Shown: positions 1 to 8,316 of the stretch, in pieces
How positions within the stretch are numbered: the first letter of the stretch is position 1
Layout: each line of letters opens with the position of its first letter
Translations under genes and position numbers: made by a program
Notes under the pieces: generated by a model
Database searches by the model: none
What the model was told of the DNA's origin: nothing
Seen by the model: only the letters and a program-made list of their open reading frames with translations
NCBI RefSeq assembly: GCF_014897675.1
Contig: NZ_JABUXU010000017.1
Span: 1-64,000 of the forward strand
Reading direction: 5' to 3'
Origin: Advenella sp. FME57
GTDB lineage: Bacteria; Pseudomonadota; Gammaproteobacteria; Burkholderiales; Burkholderiaceae_B
DNA: 64,000 nucleotides

Positions 1-1
1 T

Positions 2-1603
2 GACGGCAACTACCAATTTTCAGACAGTGGGGCGATTCGCCTGAATGCCATGAAAATGGGCGGCGAAGTACCGGGTCGCGACGGCGTGGATATTGACCGC
101 TGGGGTATTGCACCCTCTATTGCTTTTGGTCTGAATACCCCGACACGGCTGACCCTGAGCTATTCTCATATCGAAAATAACGATCTGCCCGACCAGGGCG
201 TGCCTTTCAAGAATGAGGCCAATCCGGGACGCAGAACACCGCCAAAGGTTGATCGCGATAACTTCTACGGTCGGCGCGGCGTGGATTTCCGTGAAAACGT
301 ATTCGACACGGCCACCGCCATTGCCGAACGCGACATTAATCAGGACTTCACGATCAGGAACCTGACGCGCTATAGCCGGACCCTGAATCATTATCTGATG
401 AGCCGCCCCACTTTCGACAATTGCGCACCTGGGGCTGGCGGCCTGTGCGCGACCGAAGGCCCGGGTGTAAAGTTTACCCGCAAGGACCGGGCACGCTGGC
501 GTTCGACCGAGTCGCTAATCAACCAGACAGATCTGTATGGATCGTTTTATACCGGATCGGTAAAACACAACATGACGGTCGGTTTGGAGTTGGGCAAGGA
601 AGATGTCTATTCCAAATCCATTTCAGGTACGCCGATCACCTCACGCAAGGGCGAGCTTGACTCCCTGTACGATCCGAATTCGGGCCGCGACTATGCCTAT
701 CGCCTTGTCTACGGCGCCAAAGAAAAGGATGGCGACATCAAGACCCGCTCGGTCTATCTGTTTGACACACTGGAGCTGAACCCGCAGTGGTCAGTCAATC
801 TGGGCCTGCGCTATGACCAGTTCCGCGTGCAGAACAGTCGCGCCAGCCGCAAGGACAGCTTCTGGAACTACCAGGCAGGCGTAGTCTATAAACCGGTGCC
901 TTATGGCAGCGTCTATCTGACCTACAGCACTTCCTCCAATCCATCGGGAGAGAACCTGGGTCAGAACGGCGGCGCAGACGGGGCGGCCGGTGCAGCCCAG
1001 GTGCGCGACTTGAAGCCCGAACGTAGCCGCAGCTGGGAGCTGGGCACCAAATGGGATCTGTTTGACCAGCGGCTGTCCCTGACCGGCGCCTTGTTCCAGA
1101 CAGACAAGACCGATGCCCGTTCTACCGACCCGCTGACCGGCGATGTCACCTTGAGCGGCAGCAATCGCGTTCGAGGCCTTGAGTTGGGTGTGGCCGGCTC
1201 CCTTACACCCAAATGGGATATCTGGGCTTCATGGTCATGGCTGGATCCCAAGATCAAGCAATATCGTAGCGGAAAAGAGGTCTTCGATGGCAATCAGATG
1301 AAGTTCATCGCCCGGCAAAGCGCCAGTGTCTGGACAACCTATAAAGTGTTGCCGCAGGTAACGGTGGGGGCGGGTGCCACCTATATGGGCAAGCGGTTTG
1401 TGGATGATGCCAACGACTACTATCTGCCTTCTTACTGGCGGTATGATGCCATGGTGCGTTATGACGTGAACAGCAAGCTGTCGTTCCAGCTCAATGCCAA
1501 TAACCTGAGCAACAATGAAGTGTATGACGCTTCGCACGTGGGTCTGTTTGCCAACGTCGGCCCCGGTCGTTCGTATATGCTGACTGCATCCTACAAATTC
1601 TAA
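2..1603 (+). CDS. TonB-dependent siderophore receptor, C-terminal part (5' end outside window)
   Basis: An open frame enters from the window edge with no stop before it, so the 533 visible codons are the 3' part of a longer gene. The product would be an outer-membrane beta-barrel importing ferric siderophores with TonB energy. What is visible is barrel only: alternating amphipathic strands, a motif RWGIAPSIAFG near the start, an RDLKPERSRSWELG segment typical of TonB receptors, and a terminal aromatic residue (SYKF) that acts as barrel-assembly signal. The plug domain lies upstream, off the window. The sequence style is closest to the Fiu catecholate-siderophore group, and the next gene is a PiuC/YbiX hydroxylase, the usual partner of Fiu-type receptors. 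The exact siderophore is unknown. Confidence 0.93.
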   Translation, partial: DGNYQFSDSGAIRLNAMKMGGEVPGRDGVDIDRWGIAPSIAFGLNTPTRLTLSYSHIENNDLPDQGVPFKNEANPGRRTPPKVDRDNFYGRRGVDFRENVFDTATAIAERDINQDFTIRNLTRYSRTLNHYLMSRPTFDNCAPGAGGLCATEGPGVKFTRKDRARWRSTESLINQTDLYGSFYTGSVKHNMTVGLELGKEDVYSKSISGTPITSRKGELDSLYDPNSGRDYAYRLVYGAKEKDGDIKTRSVYLFDTLELNPQWSVNLGLRYDQFRVQNSRASRKDSFWNYQAGVVYKPVPYGSVYLTYSTSSNPSGENLGQNGGADGAAGAAQVRDLKPERSRSWELGTKWDLFDQRLSLTGALFQTDKTDARSTDPLTGDVTLSGSNRVRGLELGVAGSLTPKWDIWASWSWLDPKIKQYRSGKEVFDGNQMKFIARQSASVWTTYKVLPQVTVGAGATYMGKRFVDDANDYYLPSYWRYDAMVRYDVNSKLSFQLNANNLSNNEVYDASHVGLFANVGPGRSYMLTASYKF

Positions 1604-1632
1604 AGCAGCGGCAACAACGCCCTGATGCGGAT

Positions 1633-1669
1633 GGCAGGGACCCGCTCTGTGTGCCTGCCGCATTTTTTT
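1633..1669 (+). terminator. Rho-independent terminator after the TonB receptor gene
   Basis: GGCAGG (1633-1638) pairs with CCTGCC (1654-1659), and a run of seven T follows at 1663-1669. It starts about 30 bases past the receptor stop, so the downstream hydroxylase gene probably needs its own promoter or read-through. Confidence 0.6.
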
Positions 1670-1673
1670 CAGG

Positions 1674-1717
1674 ATATCTTCCTTATATCTTCCTTATATC
1701 TTCCTTATATCTTCCTT
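1674..1717 (+). repeat. Four perfect tandem copies of an 11-bp unit abutting the piuC start codon
   Basis: The unit ATATCTTCCTT is present at 1674-1684, 1685-1695, 1696-1706 and 1707-1717 without a mismatch, and the ATG of the next gene begins at 1718. The array fills the space where a ribosome binding site should be, and no purine-rich Shine-Dalgarno sequence is present. Eleven is not a multiple of three, so copy-number change would shift the phase relative to an upstream ATG at 1625 that is in frame at present. Confidence 0.95.
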
Positions 1718-2398
1718 ATGTTAGTGACCATTCCCGATGTGTTATCTGTAGATACCGTGGTGCAGTTGCGTGAGCAACTGGAGCAGGGCCAGTGGGTCGA
1801 TGGCAGGGGTACGGCCGGTTATCTTGCGGCGGCTCAGAAGAGGAACGTGCAACTGGCCGACACCGATCCGCTGGCCGCAAGTCTGGGCAACGCTATTTTG
1901 GAGATACTCAGTCAAAACGCGCGTTTCATTTCAGCCAGCCTGCCCCTTAGAATTCTTAGTCCCATGTTCAATGCCTATGCCGGTGAACAGGAATACGGAT
2001 TTCATGTGGACAATTCGCTGCGTGTGGATCCGCAAACAGGCGAGCGTATCCGTGCAGACGTTTCATCGACACTGTTCCTGAGTGATCCCGGCGAGTACGA
2101 CGGAGGCGAATTGCTGATCCAGGACACCTACGGTGAGCAGCGTGTCAAACTACCTGCAGGCCATATGGTGGTGTACCCCTCGACCAGTTTGCACCGGGTC
2201 ACGCCCGTGACTCGAGGCAAGCGCATGGCGGCCATTTTGTGGATTCAGAGCATGGTGCGCGACGATGCCCAGCGGGCCCTGCTGTTTGAAATGGACAATA
2301 CCATCCAGCAATTGGCGACCGAACTGGGCGAACACAGCAGCGTGCTGTCGTTGTCGGGTATTTATCACAACCTGGTGCGCCGCTGGGCCAACATATAG
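1718..2398 (+). CDS. piuC: PKHD-type Fe(II)/2-oxoglutarate hydroxylase, PiuC/YbiX family
   Basis: The 226-residue product matches the usual length of the PiuC/YbiX family of Fe(II)- and 2-oxoglutarate-dependent dioxygenases, which accompany siderophore receptors. The double-stranded beta-helix metal triad is visible: His96-Val-Asp98 in FHVDNS and His159 in TSLHRVTPV, with Arg169 in RGKR as the 2-oxoglutarate contact. The start at 1718 gives the family N-terminus MLVTIPDVLS. An in-frame ATG at 1625 would add 31 residues translated mostly from the terminator and tandem repeat, so it is disfavoured. No Shine-Dalgarno sequence precedes the chosen start. It follows the receptor gene on the same strand across a terminator-like hairpin. 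Its last nine codons and stop are repeated about 1 kb downstream. The natural substrate of the family is not established. Confidence 0.9.
   Translation: MLVTIPDVLSVDTVVQLREQLEQGQWVDGRGTAGYLAAAQKRNVQLADTDPLAASLGNAILEILSQNARFISASLPLRILSPMFNAYAGEQEYGFHVDNSLRVDPQTGERIRADVSSTLFLSDPGEYDGGELLIQDTYGEQRVKLPAGHMVVYPSTSLHRVTPVTRGKRMAAILWIQSMVRDDAQRALLFEMDNTIQQLATELGEHSSVLSLSGIYHNLVRRWANI
2372..2397 (+). repeat. 26-bp direct repeat, copy 1 (3' end of piuC)
   Basis: This stretch starts CTGGTGCGCC and ends CCAACATATA. It lies inside the last codons of piuC (LVRRWANI, then TAG) and is identical over 26 bases to 3353-3378. Copies 1 and 2 bracket the vapBC cassette. Confidence 0.95.
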
Positions 2399-2552
2399 GC
2401 GTAAGCGTCCCGCGGGTGGCGCGCAGTGCCCAGGCCTCCATGCCATGGGCAGTCCAGCAGCTTGCCGGGACAACATTGCCGCCAAATAATGACGCTTTGA
2501 CGTTGTTGCCGGCTCAGAGGTGGTCCGCCAGGGCAGGCTACGATGTGCTTCA

Positions 2553-2581
2553 TTGAAGGTAATGTAAAAATCAATTACTAT
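2553..2581 (+). promoter_or_regulatory. Candidate sigma-70 promoter of vapBC
   Basis: TTGAAG at 2553-2558 and TACTAT at 2576-2581 are separated by 17 bases, in an AT-rich stretch unlike its surroundings. It is about 30 bases upstream of the vapB start. The AT-rich region to 2600 would also suit autorepression by the VapBC complex. Confidence 0.5.
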
Positions 2582-2611
2582 ATTAATAAATTCAACCCAA
2601 AAGGATTTTCC

Positions 2612-2863
2612 ATGACGTCACTAACGGTAACGATGAAAGGGCAGGTCACCTTAAAGAGGGAATTACTGCAGCATCTTGGCATCAAACCGGGCGAACGGAT
2701 CGACTTTGACAAGATGCCCGGCGGTGAGCTTCGGGTCAGAGCGGCGCGTCCTGCAGGTACGATTGAAAATTTTATCGGGCGGCATGCGGGCAAAATCAAG
2801 AAACCAATGACTATCGAGGAAATGAACGAGATTGCCGCCGCAGGTTGGGCAGGTGATAAATGA
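2612..2863 (+). CDS. vapB: AbrB/SpoVT-fold antitoxin, VapB-like
   Basis: An 83-residue protein with an N-terminal AbrB/MazE swapped-hairpin DNA-binding domain: TVTMKGQVTLKRELLQHLGI at residues 5-24, followed by KPGERIDF. The acidic C-terminal half (MTIEEMNEIAAAGWAGDK) would wrap the toxin. The ATG at 2612 is chosen because AAAAGGA lies just upstream and because the fold begins here; an ATG at 2543 would add 23 non-conserved residues. Its last four bases overlap the toxin start (ATGA), as expected of a translationally coupled type II toxin-antitoxin pair. It should neutralise the toxin and repress its own promoter. Confidence 0.88.
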   Translation: MTSLTVTMKGQVTLKRELLQHLGIKPGERIDFDKMPGGELRVRAARPAGTIENFIGRHAGKIKKPMTIEEMNEIAAAGWAGDK

Positions 2864-3258
2864 AGATCGCTGTCGATATGAACATACTTGTTCGCGCGGT
2901 TTTGCAGGATGACGAAGATCAGGGCAGGGCAGCAGCGAAAGTATTGAAAAACGCCTCATTGATCGCCGTTCCATTGCCCTGCCTATGTGAACTGGTCTGG
3001 ATTTTGCGCAGGGGCGCCAAACTGTCCAAAGAAGAGGTGGCCCAGACAATCGGTGATTTGCTGAATGCGGGAAACGTTGTAATGAACCGGCCGGCAGTCG
3101 AGGCCGGGCTTTTAATGCTTGAAGCGGGTGGCGATTTCGCAGATGGTGTCATTGCCTATGAGGGCAATTGGCTGGGAGGTGAAACGTTCGTGTCATTTGA
3201 TAAACTTGCCGTCAAACTATTGATGGAACAGGGCGAAGCCGCGCAACTGCTTTCCTGA
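2860..3258 (+). CDS. vapC: PIN-domain ribonuclease toxin, VapC-like
   Basis: A 132-residue PIN-domain protein, the toxin of a VapBC module. The four acidic metal-binding positions of the family are seen: Asp6 (AVDMNILVRA), Glu44 (LCELVW), Asp95 (DFADGVIA) and Asp114 (VSFDKLA). VapC toxins cleave specific RNAs, commonly initiator tRNA or the rRNA sarcin-ricin loop; which target applies here cannot be read from sequence. It is coupled to vapB by a 4-base overlap. The whole module sits between two 26-bp copies of the piuC 3' end, suggesting that it arrived as a cassette. Confidence 0.9.
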   Translation: MKIAVDMNILVRAVLQDDEDQGRAAAKVLKNASLIAVPLPCLCELVWILRRGAKLSKEEVAQTIGDLLNAGNVVMNRPAVEAGLLMLEAGGDFADGVIAYEGNWLGGETFVSFDKLAVKLLMEQGEAAQLLS

Positions 3259-3352
3259 TATGCTCGTCCTTGCCATGCAAGCTGTAGCTGCCAACCGCCC
3301 GCTGCGGCGCCGCAAGTCGTGGTGTCTGGCGATAAACCGCCTTTATTAGAAT

Positions 3353-3378
3353 CTGGTGCGCCGCTGGGCCAACATATA
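3353..3378 (+). repeat. 26-bp direct repeat, copy 2 (ectopic piuC tail)
   Basis: Identical over 26 bases to 2372-2397. Read in the piuC frame it encodes N-L-V-R-R-W-A-N-I and then a stop codon (TAA rather than TAG), but the codon before it is a stop (TAG at 3347-3349), so it is a remnant and not a working gene end. The spacing between the two copies is 981 bases. Confidence 0.95.
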
Positions 3379-3464
3379 AGCGGCAAATGGCTGCAGGCGA
3401 CGGTTGTGGGGTGTCAATCGTATAGAATAAATCTTCTGTCATTTTCCGCGATCACCCCTTTTTC

Positions 3465-4832
3465 ATGTCTGATTCTTTTATCTCCCAATTACCGGCCGAG
3501 TTGAACGTGCTGACTGATGCCGCTTCGCTCGTACGATACGGCAGCGACGCCAGCGGTTTGCACGCTGGCGCGCCGCAGCTGGTGGCGCGCCCTGCCACGG
3601 TAGAGCAGATGGCCGCGCTGGTCACCCTGTGCGCCAGGCACAACAGGAAAATCACTATCGCCGGCGGCGGCACCGGCCTGGCCGGCGGGGCAGCGTCCGA
3701 CGAGGGCGATGTCGTCATTTCTCTTGAACTGCTGAACCAGATTGAAGATATCGATGAAGCGGGCGGTACAGCGCTGGTGCAGGCCGGCGTCGTACTGGAG
3801 ACCCTGTGCGCGGCGGTGGAAGAAAAAGGCTGGTATTTTCCTCTCGATCTTGGCGCGCGCGGCTCCTGTCAGATCGGGGGCAACGTGGCGACCAATGCTG
3901 GTGGCAATCGGGTCCTGCGTTATGGCACTACCCGGCAATTGGTGCTGGGTCTGGAGGTCGTGCTGCCAGATGGCACCATCATGACCATGCTGGATCGTAC
4001 CCTCAAAAACAATACCGGCCTGGATTTGAAGCAGCTTTTCATCGGCACTGAGGGAACGCTGGGCATTATCACGCGTGTGGTTGTACGCCTGTTTCCCCGT
4101 CCGCAGACAAGGCGCTCGGCCCTGGTCGGGCTGGCCTCGTTCGCGCAGATCGCACCCTTGTTGAAGGCGGCGCGCAGCGCGCTGCCAGAGTTGTCCAGTT
4201 TTGAAGTGATGTGGGCCGACTATGTGGCCCAGGCTGCCCGTGTTACCGGCAGGGCCATTCCCTTTGACGGCGCATGGCCGCTTACCGTGCTGCTTGAAAC
4301 CGAAGGCGCCGACACGTCCATGTTCCATGCCGGTTTTGATGCCTTCCTGGAGTCCATGCTCGAGAACGGTGCCGTGCAGGATGCCATCGTGCCGCAAAAC
4401 CTGGAACACGCCGCAGATCTGTGGGCGATCCGCGATGGCATCGGCGAACTGTTCACGTCGCTGCGGCCATTCGTGGCGTTCGATATCGGTATTCCCCTTA
4501 AGGATATGGGCGCTTTCATAGAACAGGCCATGACCGAGATCAACCAGCGCTGGCCGCAGGCCTCCAACCTGCTTTTCGGTCATCTTGGCGATGGTAATTT
4601 GCATCTGACGACCGGCCATCTGCAACCGGCCGATATTGTTCCGGTGGAAGAGGCGGTGTACGCGCTTACCGGCAGGTTCAATGGCAGCATTTCGGCCGAG
4701 CATGGCATTGGCCGTCTGAAGAAACCGTTTCTTCATTACAGTCGTGATGATACCCAGCAGCAGGTAATGCGCCGCATCCGTGACGCACTCAATCCGCAAG
4801 GTGTACTGAACGCGGCACGTATTCTTGATTGA
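3465..4832 (+). CDS. FAD-binding 2-hydroxyacid oxidoreductase (GlcD / D-2-hydroxyglutarate dehydrogenase-like)
   Basis: A 455-residue flavoprotein with an N-terminal PCMH FAD-binding domain and a C-terminal FAD-oxidase domain. The FAD loop is IAGGGTGLAGGA at residues 65-76 and IGTEGTLGIITRVVVRLFP lies at 193-211. The active-site signatures are GHLGDGNLH (372-380) and EHGIG (412-416). Such enzymes oxidise D-2-hydroxy acids (glycolate, D-lactate, D-2-hydroxyglutarate and similar) and pass electrons to the respiratory chain or a flavoprotein. It is first in a run with a second FAD oxidase and sugar-acid genes, so a hydroxyacid made by that pathway is a likely substrate. It is clearly more distant from the two LDHD-like paralogues at 4.9 and 22.0 kb than they are from each other. 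Confidence 0.88.
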   Translation: MSDSFISQLPAELNVLTDAASLVRYGSDASGLHAGAPQLVARPATVEQMAALVTLCARHNRKITIAGGGTGLAGGAASDEGDVVISLELLNQIEDIDEAGGTALVQAGVVLETLCAAVEEKGWYFPLDLGARGSCQIGGNVATNAGGNRVLRYGTTRQLVLGLEVVLPDGTIMTMLDRTLKNNTGLDLKQLFIGTEGTLGIITRVVVRLFPRPQTRRSALVGLASFAQIAPLLKAARSALPELSSFEVMWADYVAQAARVTGRAIPFDGAWPLTVLLETEGADTSMFHAGFDAFLESMLENGAVQDAIVPQNLEHAADLWAIRDGIGELFTSLRPFVAFDIGIPLKDMGAFIEQAMTEINQRWPQASNLLFGHLGDGNLHLTTGHLQPADIVPVEEAVYALTGRFNGSISAEHGIGRLKKPFLHYSRDDTQQQVMRRIRDALNPQGVLNAARILD

Positions 4833-4865
4833 TATTTTTTTGCTATTTTAAAAAGGCCACACGTC

Positions 4866-6302
4866 ATGGCATATAGCCCAGCCACCCCCGTTTCCAGCAT
4901 TGCGCCCAGGCACCTTTGCGAGGCGGCGCGCGCCGCTTTTGCTGCCCGTTTCGGCGAGCGCTTCACCACCGGTGCAGCCGTTTGCGATCATCACGCGCGT
5001 GATGAATCGGCGTACCCGCCAGTGCAACCTGATGGCGTATTGTTTGCCAGGGACACAGACGATGTGGTCGCTGCAGTCAGACTGTGCACCCAATACAATG
5101 TGCCGCTTATTCCATTTGGCATCGGTTCATCCATCGAGGGCCATGTGCTTCCCATTGAAGGCGGCATCACGATCGATTTTCGCGATATGAATCAGGTGCT
5201 GGCCGTCCAGCCGGAAGATTTCACCGTGACGGTGCAGCCGGGGGTTATTCGCACACAGTTAAATGATGAGATCCGCCATACCGGCCTGTTCTTTCCCATC
5301 GATCCGGGCGCGCACGCATCCATCGGCGGCATGACAGCGACCCGCGCGTCCGGAACCAACGCGGTCCGCTACGGGACCATGCGCGACAACGTACTGTCGC
5401 TCAAAGTGGTCACAGCAACCGGCGAGGTGATCCGTACCAGCAGTCGCGCCCGCAAATCATCGGCGGGCTATGATCTGACGCATTTATATGTAGGCAGCGA
5501 AGGCACGCTGGGCGTGATTGTCGAAATTACCCTGCGTGTGTATCCGCTACCCGAAGCGGTGACGGCTGCGGTGTGTTCGTTTCCGACGCTGCGTCATGCT
5601 GTGCAGGCCGTGACCGAGATTATGCAAAGCGGTGTGCCCATTGCCCGCGTCGAATTCATGGATGAGCGTGCCGTGCGCGCTGTCAATGCCTACAGTAAAA
5701 CCGCGCTGGCGGAACAGCCGCTGCTGCTGTTCGAATTTCACGGATCTCCCGCAGGCATTGCCGAACAGGCCATGATCGTGCAGGAACTGACCGCCGATCA
5801 GGGTGGTACGGCGTTCCAGTGGGCCGAAAAACCCGAGGAGCGCACTGTGCTGTGGACTGCCCGCCACAATTACTATTTCGCCTGTCTGCAGCAACGGCCT
5901 GGTGGGCGCGCCATCACCACCGATGTGTGCGTGCCCATTTCCCGCCTGGCCGATTGCGTGAGCGACACCGCGGCCGATCTGCAAAGCCTGGCCTTTCCCT
6001 GGTCTATTGTCGGCCATGTCGGCGATGGTAATTTCCATGTGGTCATGATGATAGATGCGGATGATGAACAGGAATGGCATCAGGCAGAAGATATCAACAA
6101 CCGCCTGGTGCTGCGCGCCATACAGATGGATGGTACCTGCACCGGCGAGCACGGCGTGGGCATTCACAAGATGGATTTTCTGAAAGCGGAACACGGCGAG
6201 GTCGCGCTGCAACTGATGCGCAACATCAAGCATGCCTATGATCCCAACAATATCTTCAATCCGGGCAAAATCGTCAGTTGGTCGGCGGCAACGGGCCAAT
6301 GA
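4866..6302 (+). CDS. FAD-linked D-lactate dehydrogenase-like protein (LDHD/Dld family), copy 1
   Basis: A 478-residue FAD protein whose order of motifs matches mitochondrial LDHD and bacterial cytochrome-linked D-lactate dehydrogenases: PFGIGSSIEGH (residues 83-93) in the FAD domain, FPIDPGAHASIGGM and ASGTNAVRYGTMRDNV, then GHVGDGNFH and GEHGVGIHKMDFL in the C-terminal catalytic domain. It would oxidise D-lactate or a related D-2-hydroxy acid to the 2-oxo acid. It begins 33 bases after the previous oxidase and is followed by KDGal kinase and aldolase genes. It is a close paralogue of the gene at 22046-23455, by eye about three quarters identical with the same motifs. The substrate is inferred. 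Confidence 0.88.
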   Translation: MAYSPATPVSSIAPRHLCEAARAAFAARFGERFTTGAAVCDHHARDESAYPPVQPDGVLFARDTDDVVAAVRLCTQYNVPLIPFGIGSSIEGHVLPIEGGITIDFRDMNQVLAVQPEDFTVTVQPGVIRTQLNDEIRHTGLFFPIDPGAHASIGGMTATRASGTNAVRYGTMRDNVLSLKVVTATGEVIRTSSRARKSSAGYDLTHLYVGSEGTLGVIVEITLRVYPLPEAVTAAVCSFPTLRHAVQAVTEIMQSGVPIARVEFMDERAVRAVNAYSKTALAEQPLLLFEFHGSPAGIAEQAMIVQELTADQGGTAFQWAEKPEERTVLWTARHNYYFACLQQRPGGRAITTDVCVPISRLADCVSDTAADLQSLAFPWSIVGHVGDGNFHVVMMIDADDEQEWHQAEDINNRLVLRAIQMDGTCTGEHGVGIHKMDFLKAEHGEVALQLMRNIKHAYDPNNIFNPGKIVSWSAATGQ

Positions 6303-6502
6303 CGCATGTAATCGTCGCGCCGCACAGGGCGATCAAGCGCAATTGATGCCGCAACGAAACAAAGGCATGCAGTAGTCTGGTTTTCTAGTCATTTGTGATA
6401 AGCTGATCGCCGCCACTCACATGGTGTCATGCGCCCGATAGTGCTGCAGGCGCCCGACAGAACAGCACATGCGTGGGCGCAATAACAGGAGAAGAAGACA
6501 AA

Positions 6503-7408
6503 ATGGTTTCGCGTTATCTCGCAGCAGACTGGGGTTCAACCAATCTGCGACTGTGGCTGGTTGAGGACGGCATTGCCGTGAAAAATGCGGCATCACCTTT
6601 CGGGATTACGCGGATGCAGAACCAGTCGTTTCCCGCTGTGCTGCAGGGCCTGCTGCAACAAATGCAGATTGCGCAGGCCGATGTTTCACGCGTCTACATT
6701 GCCGGCATGGCGGGCAGCAATGTGGGTTGGCAACAGGCGAACTATCTGCCCTGCCCGGTAGCGCTCAATGCTCTGGGCACAAGCCTGACGCGGGTCGATC
6801 CGGGCTGGCCGGCCCAGGCTGGCATTATTCCTGGCGTTTGCGTGCCCGGCCCGGATGGCGCCGATGTGATGCGTGGCGAAGAAACCCAGTTGCTGGGCGC
6901 GCTGCAAGACACCGCTTCGGCCCTGTTTATACTGCCAGGCACGCACAGCAAATGGGCGCGCGTCCACCACGATGTCATCCACAGCTTTACGACGGTTATG
7001 ACCGGAGAGCTGTTTGACGTACTGCGTCACCATTCCCTGCTGGGCCGTGGTTTGCCGGCGGCGGCGCCACACCCCGAGTCCTTTGATTGCGGCGTCATGG
7101 CGGGGCTGGCCGCCAGCGATACGATGACTGAACTGTTCAGCGTCAGGGCGCGGTATATTTTGGGGCATCTGCCTGCCCAGCAAGTCGATGACTATCTCTC
7201 GGGGCTGTTGATCGGCTCTGAAATGCGCGATATGCGCCAACGTTTCGAGGTCTCGGCCGATACGCCGGTCACGCTGGTGGGCAGCGGTTCGCTCTTTACG
7301 CGTTATGATCGCGCCTTGCATCTGGCCGGTATTGCGTTTACTACCCAGGATGCCGATACGGCCATTTTGAACGGAATAAGGAAAATACATGACTCCCTGG
7401 ACACCTGA
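6503..7408 (+). CDS. dgoK: 2-dehydro-3-deoxygalactonokinase
   Basis: A 301-residue kinase of the DgoK family, phosphorylating 2-keto-3-deoxygalactonate at C6 with ATP in the DeLey-Doudoroff pathway. The family N-terminus is clear: AADWGSTNLRLWLV at residues 7-20, then GVCVPGPDGADVMRGEETQLLGAL and LPGTHSKWARV. The ATG at 6503 is preferred over one at 6473, because AGGAGAAGAAG sits just upstream and because the conserved fold begins there. Its last 20 bases overlap the aldolase gene, so the two are translationally coupled. The pair dgoK-dgoA gives the last two steps from 2-keto-3-deoxygalactonate to pyruvate and glyceraldehyde 3-phosphate. Confidence 0.92.
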   Translation: MVSRYLAADWGSTNLRLWLVEDGIAVKNAASPFGITRMQNQSFPAVLQGLLQQMQIAQADVSRVYIAGMAGSNVGWQQANYLPCPVALNALGTSLTRVDPGWPAQAGIIPGVCVPGPDGADVMRGEETQLLGALQDTASALFILPGTHSKWARVHHDVIHSFTTVMTGELFDVLRHHSLLGRGLPAAAPHPESFDCGVMAGLAASDTMTELFSVRARYILGHLPAQQVDDYLSGLLIGSEMRDMRQRFEVSADTPVTLVGSGSLFTRYDRALHLAGIAFTTQDADTAILNGIRKIHDSLDT

Positions 7409-8021
7409 GTTGCCGCTGATCGCCATTTTGCGCGGCATTGGCCCCGATGAAGTGCTCGATCACGTACAGGTGCTGCATGAGGCTGGCTTTGATGCCATTG
7501 AAATTCCTACCAACTCGCCAGACTGGCAGGTGAGTGTGCAGCGGGTGAGCCAAGCCTTTGGCGTGAGCCTGATGACAGGGGCTGGAACGGTCCTGACATC
7601 GGAACATCTGGCGCAGCTGTCTGCAGCTGGCGGCAGGCTGATGGTGACACCCAATACCAATCCGACGTTGATCGCCGAGGCCGTCAACACCTACGGTTTT
7701 CAGGTCTGCGCCGGGTTTGCCACGGCCAGCGAGGCCTTTGCCGCCTTGCAGGCAGGCGCCCAGGCGCTCAAGCTGTTTCCGTCCAGCGTGTTCGGGCCAG
7801 ATTACGTCAAGGCGCTCAAGGCCGTGTTGCCCGCGCAAGTGCCGCTGTATGCGGTCGGCGGCATCAATCCCGGGAACCTGGCCAGCTATCTGGACGCCGG
7901 TTGCGTGGGTGCCGGGTTGGGGTCAGATTTGTATCGGCCCGGACAGCAGGTGGCGGCAACGCGTGAGCGCGCACAGCGCTTTGTACAGGCTTGGCAGGCT
8001 GCGCGACCGCAGGCGCATTGA
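7389..8021 (+). CDS. dgoA: 2-dehydro-3-deoxy-6-phosphogalactonate aldolase
   Basis: A 210-residue class I aldolase of the KDPG/KDPGal family, cleaving 2-keto-3-deoxy-6-phosphogalactonate to pyruvate and glyceraldehyde 3-phosphate. The Schiff-base lysine is Lys128 in ALKLFPSSVFGP, the PSS form typical of DgoA rather than the PAE form of Eda. Arg15 (ILRGI) and Glu38 (AIEIPTNSP) are the other active-site residues. GAGTVL and AVGGINPGN are also present. It overlaps dgoK by 20 bases. A second aldolase of the KDPG type lies at 23.6 kb, so the region can treat both C4 epimers. Confidence 0.93.
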   Translation: MTPWTPELPLIAILRGIGPDEVLDHVQVLHEAGFDAIEIPTNSPDWQVSVQRVSQAFGVSLMTGAGTVLTSEHLAQLSAAGGRLMVTPNTNPTLIAEAVNTYGFQVCAGFATASEAFAALQAGAQALKLFPSSVFGPDYVKALKAVLPAQVPLYAVGGINPGNLASYLDAGCVGAGLGSDLYRPGQQVAATRERAQRFVQAWQAARPQAH

Positions 8022-8316
8022 ATGGCGTGTCGGCGCTCAAGGTCCTGAGCGCGGGAACGGCTTTTTGCGACAGAGCAGGGGGCATCCTCGCGATCGTTGC
8101 TGGGCCCAAAACGGTCAGTCCAACGGGAAACACGTTGCGACCGTTCAGGCCGTTAGCAAAGTTGGGAGCCAGATACCGAAAGGGTGCGCAGGTACATAAA
8201 ACCGGGGCAAGGGCGGGCACTCGGGGACAACAAGCGCTTTGGCATCGTCCGGCAACACGTGTTGTCCGGGCCTGTACAGAGTCAGAAAACACAGACAATG
8301 ACTGGAGAATAGAGAC
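8022..8316 (+). other. Intergenic gap between dgoA and kdgK, no gene seen
   Basis: About 295 bases with no convincing coding frame. GGAGA at 8303-8307 is the Shine-Dalgarno sequence for kdgK. I see no clear terminator or sigma-70 promoter. Confidence 0.5.

Noticed and set aside
3489-4799. A 436-codon open frame on the - strand opposite the FAD oxidase gene
   Set aside because: It is antisense to a clear FAD-oxidase coding sequence, and its translation shows no family motif.
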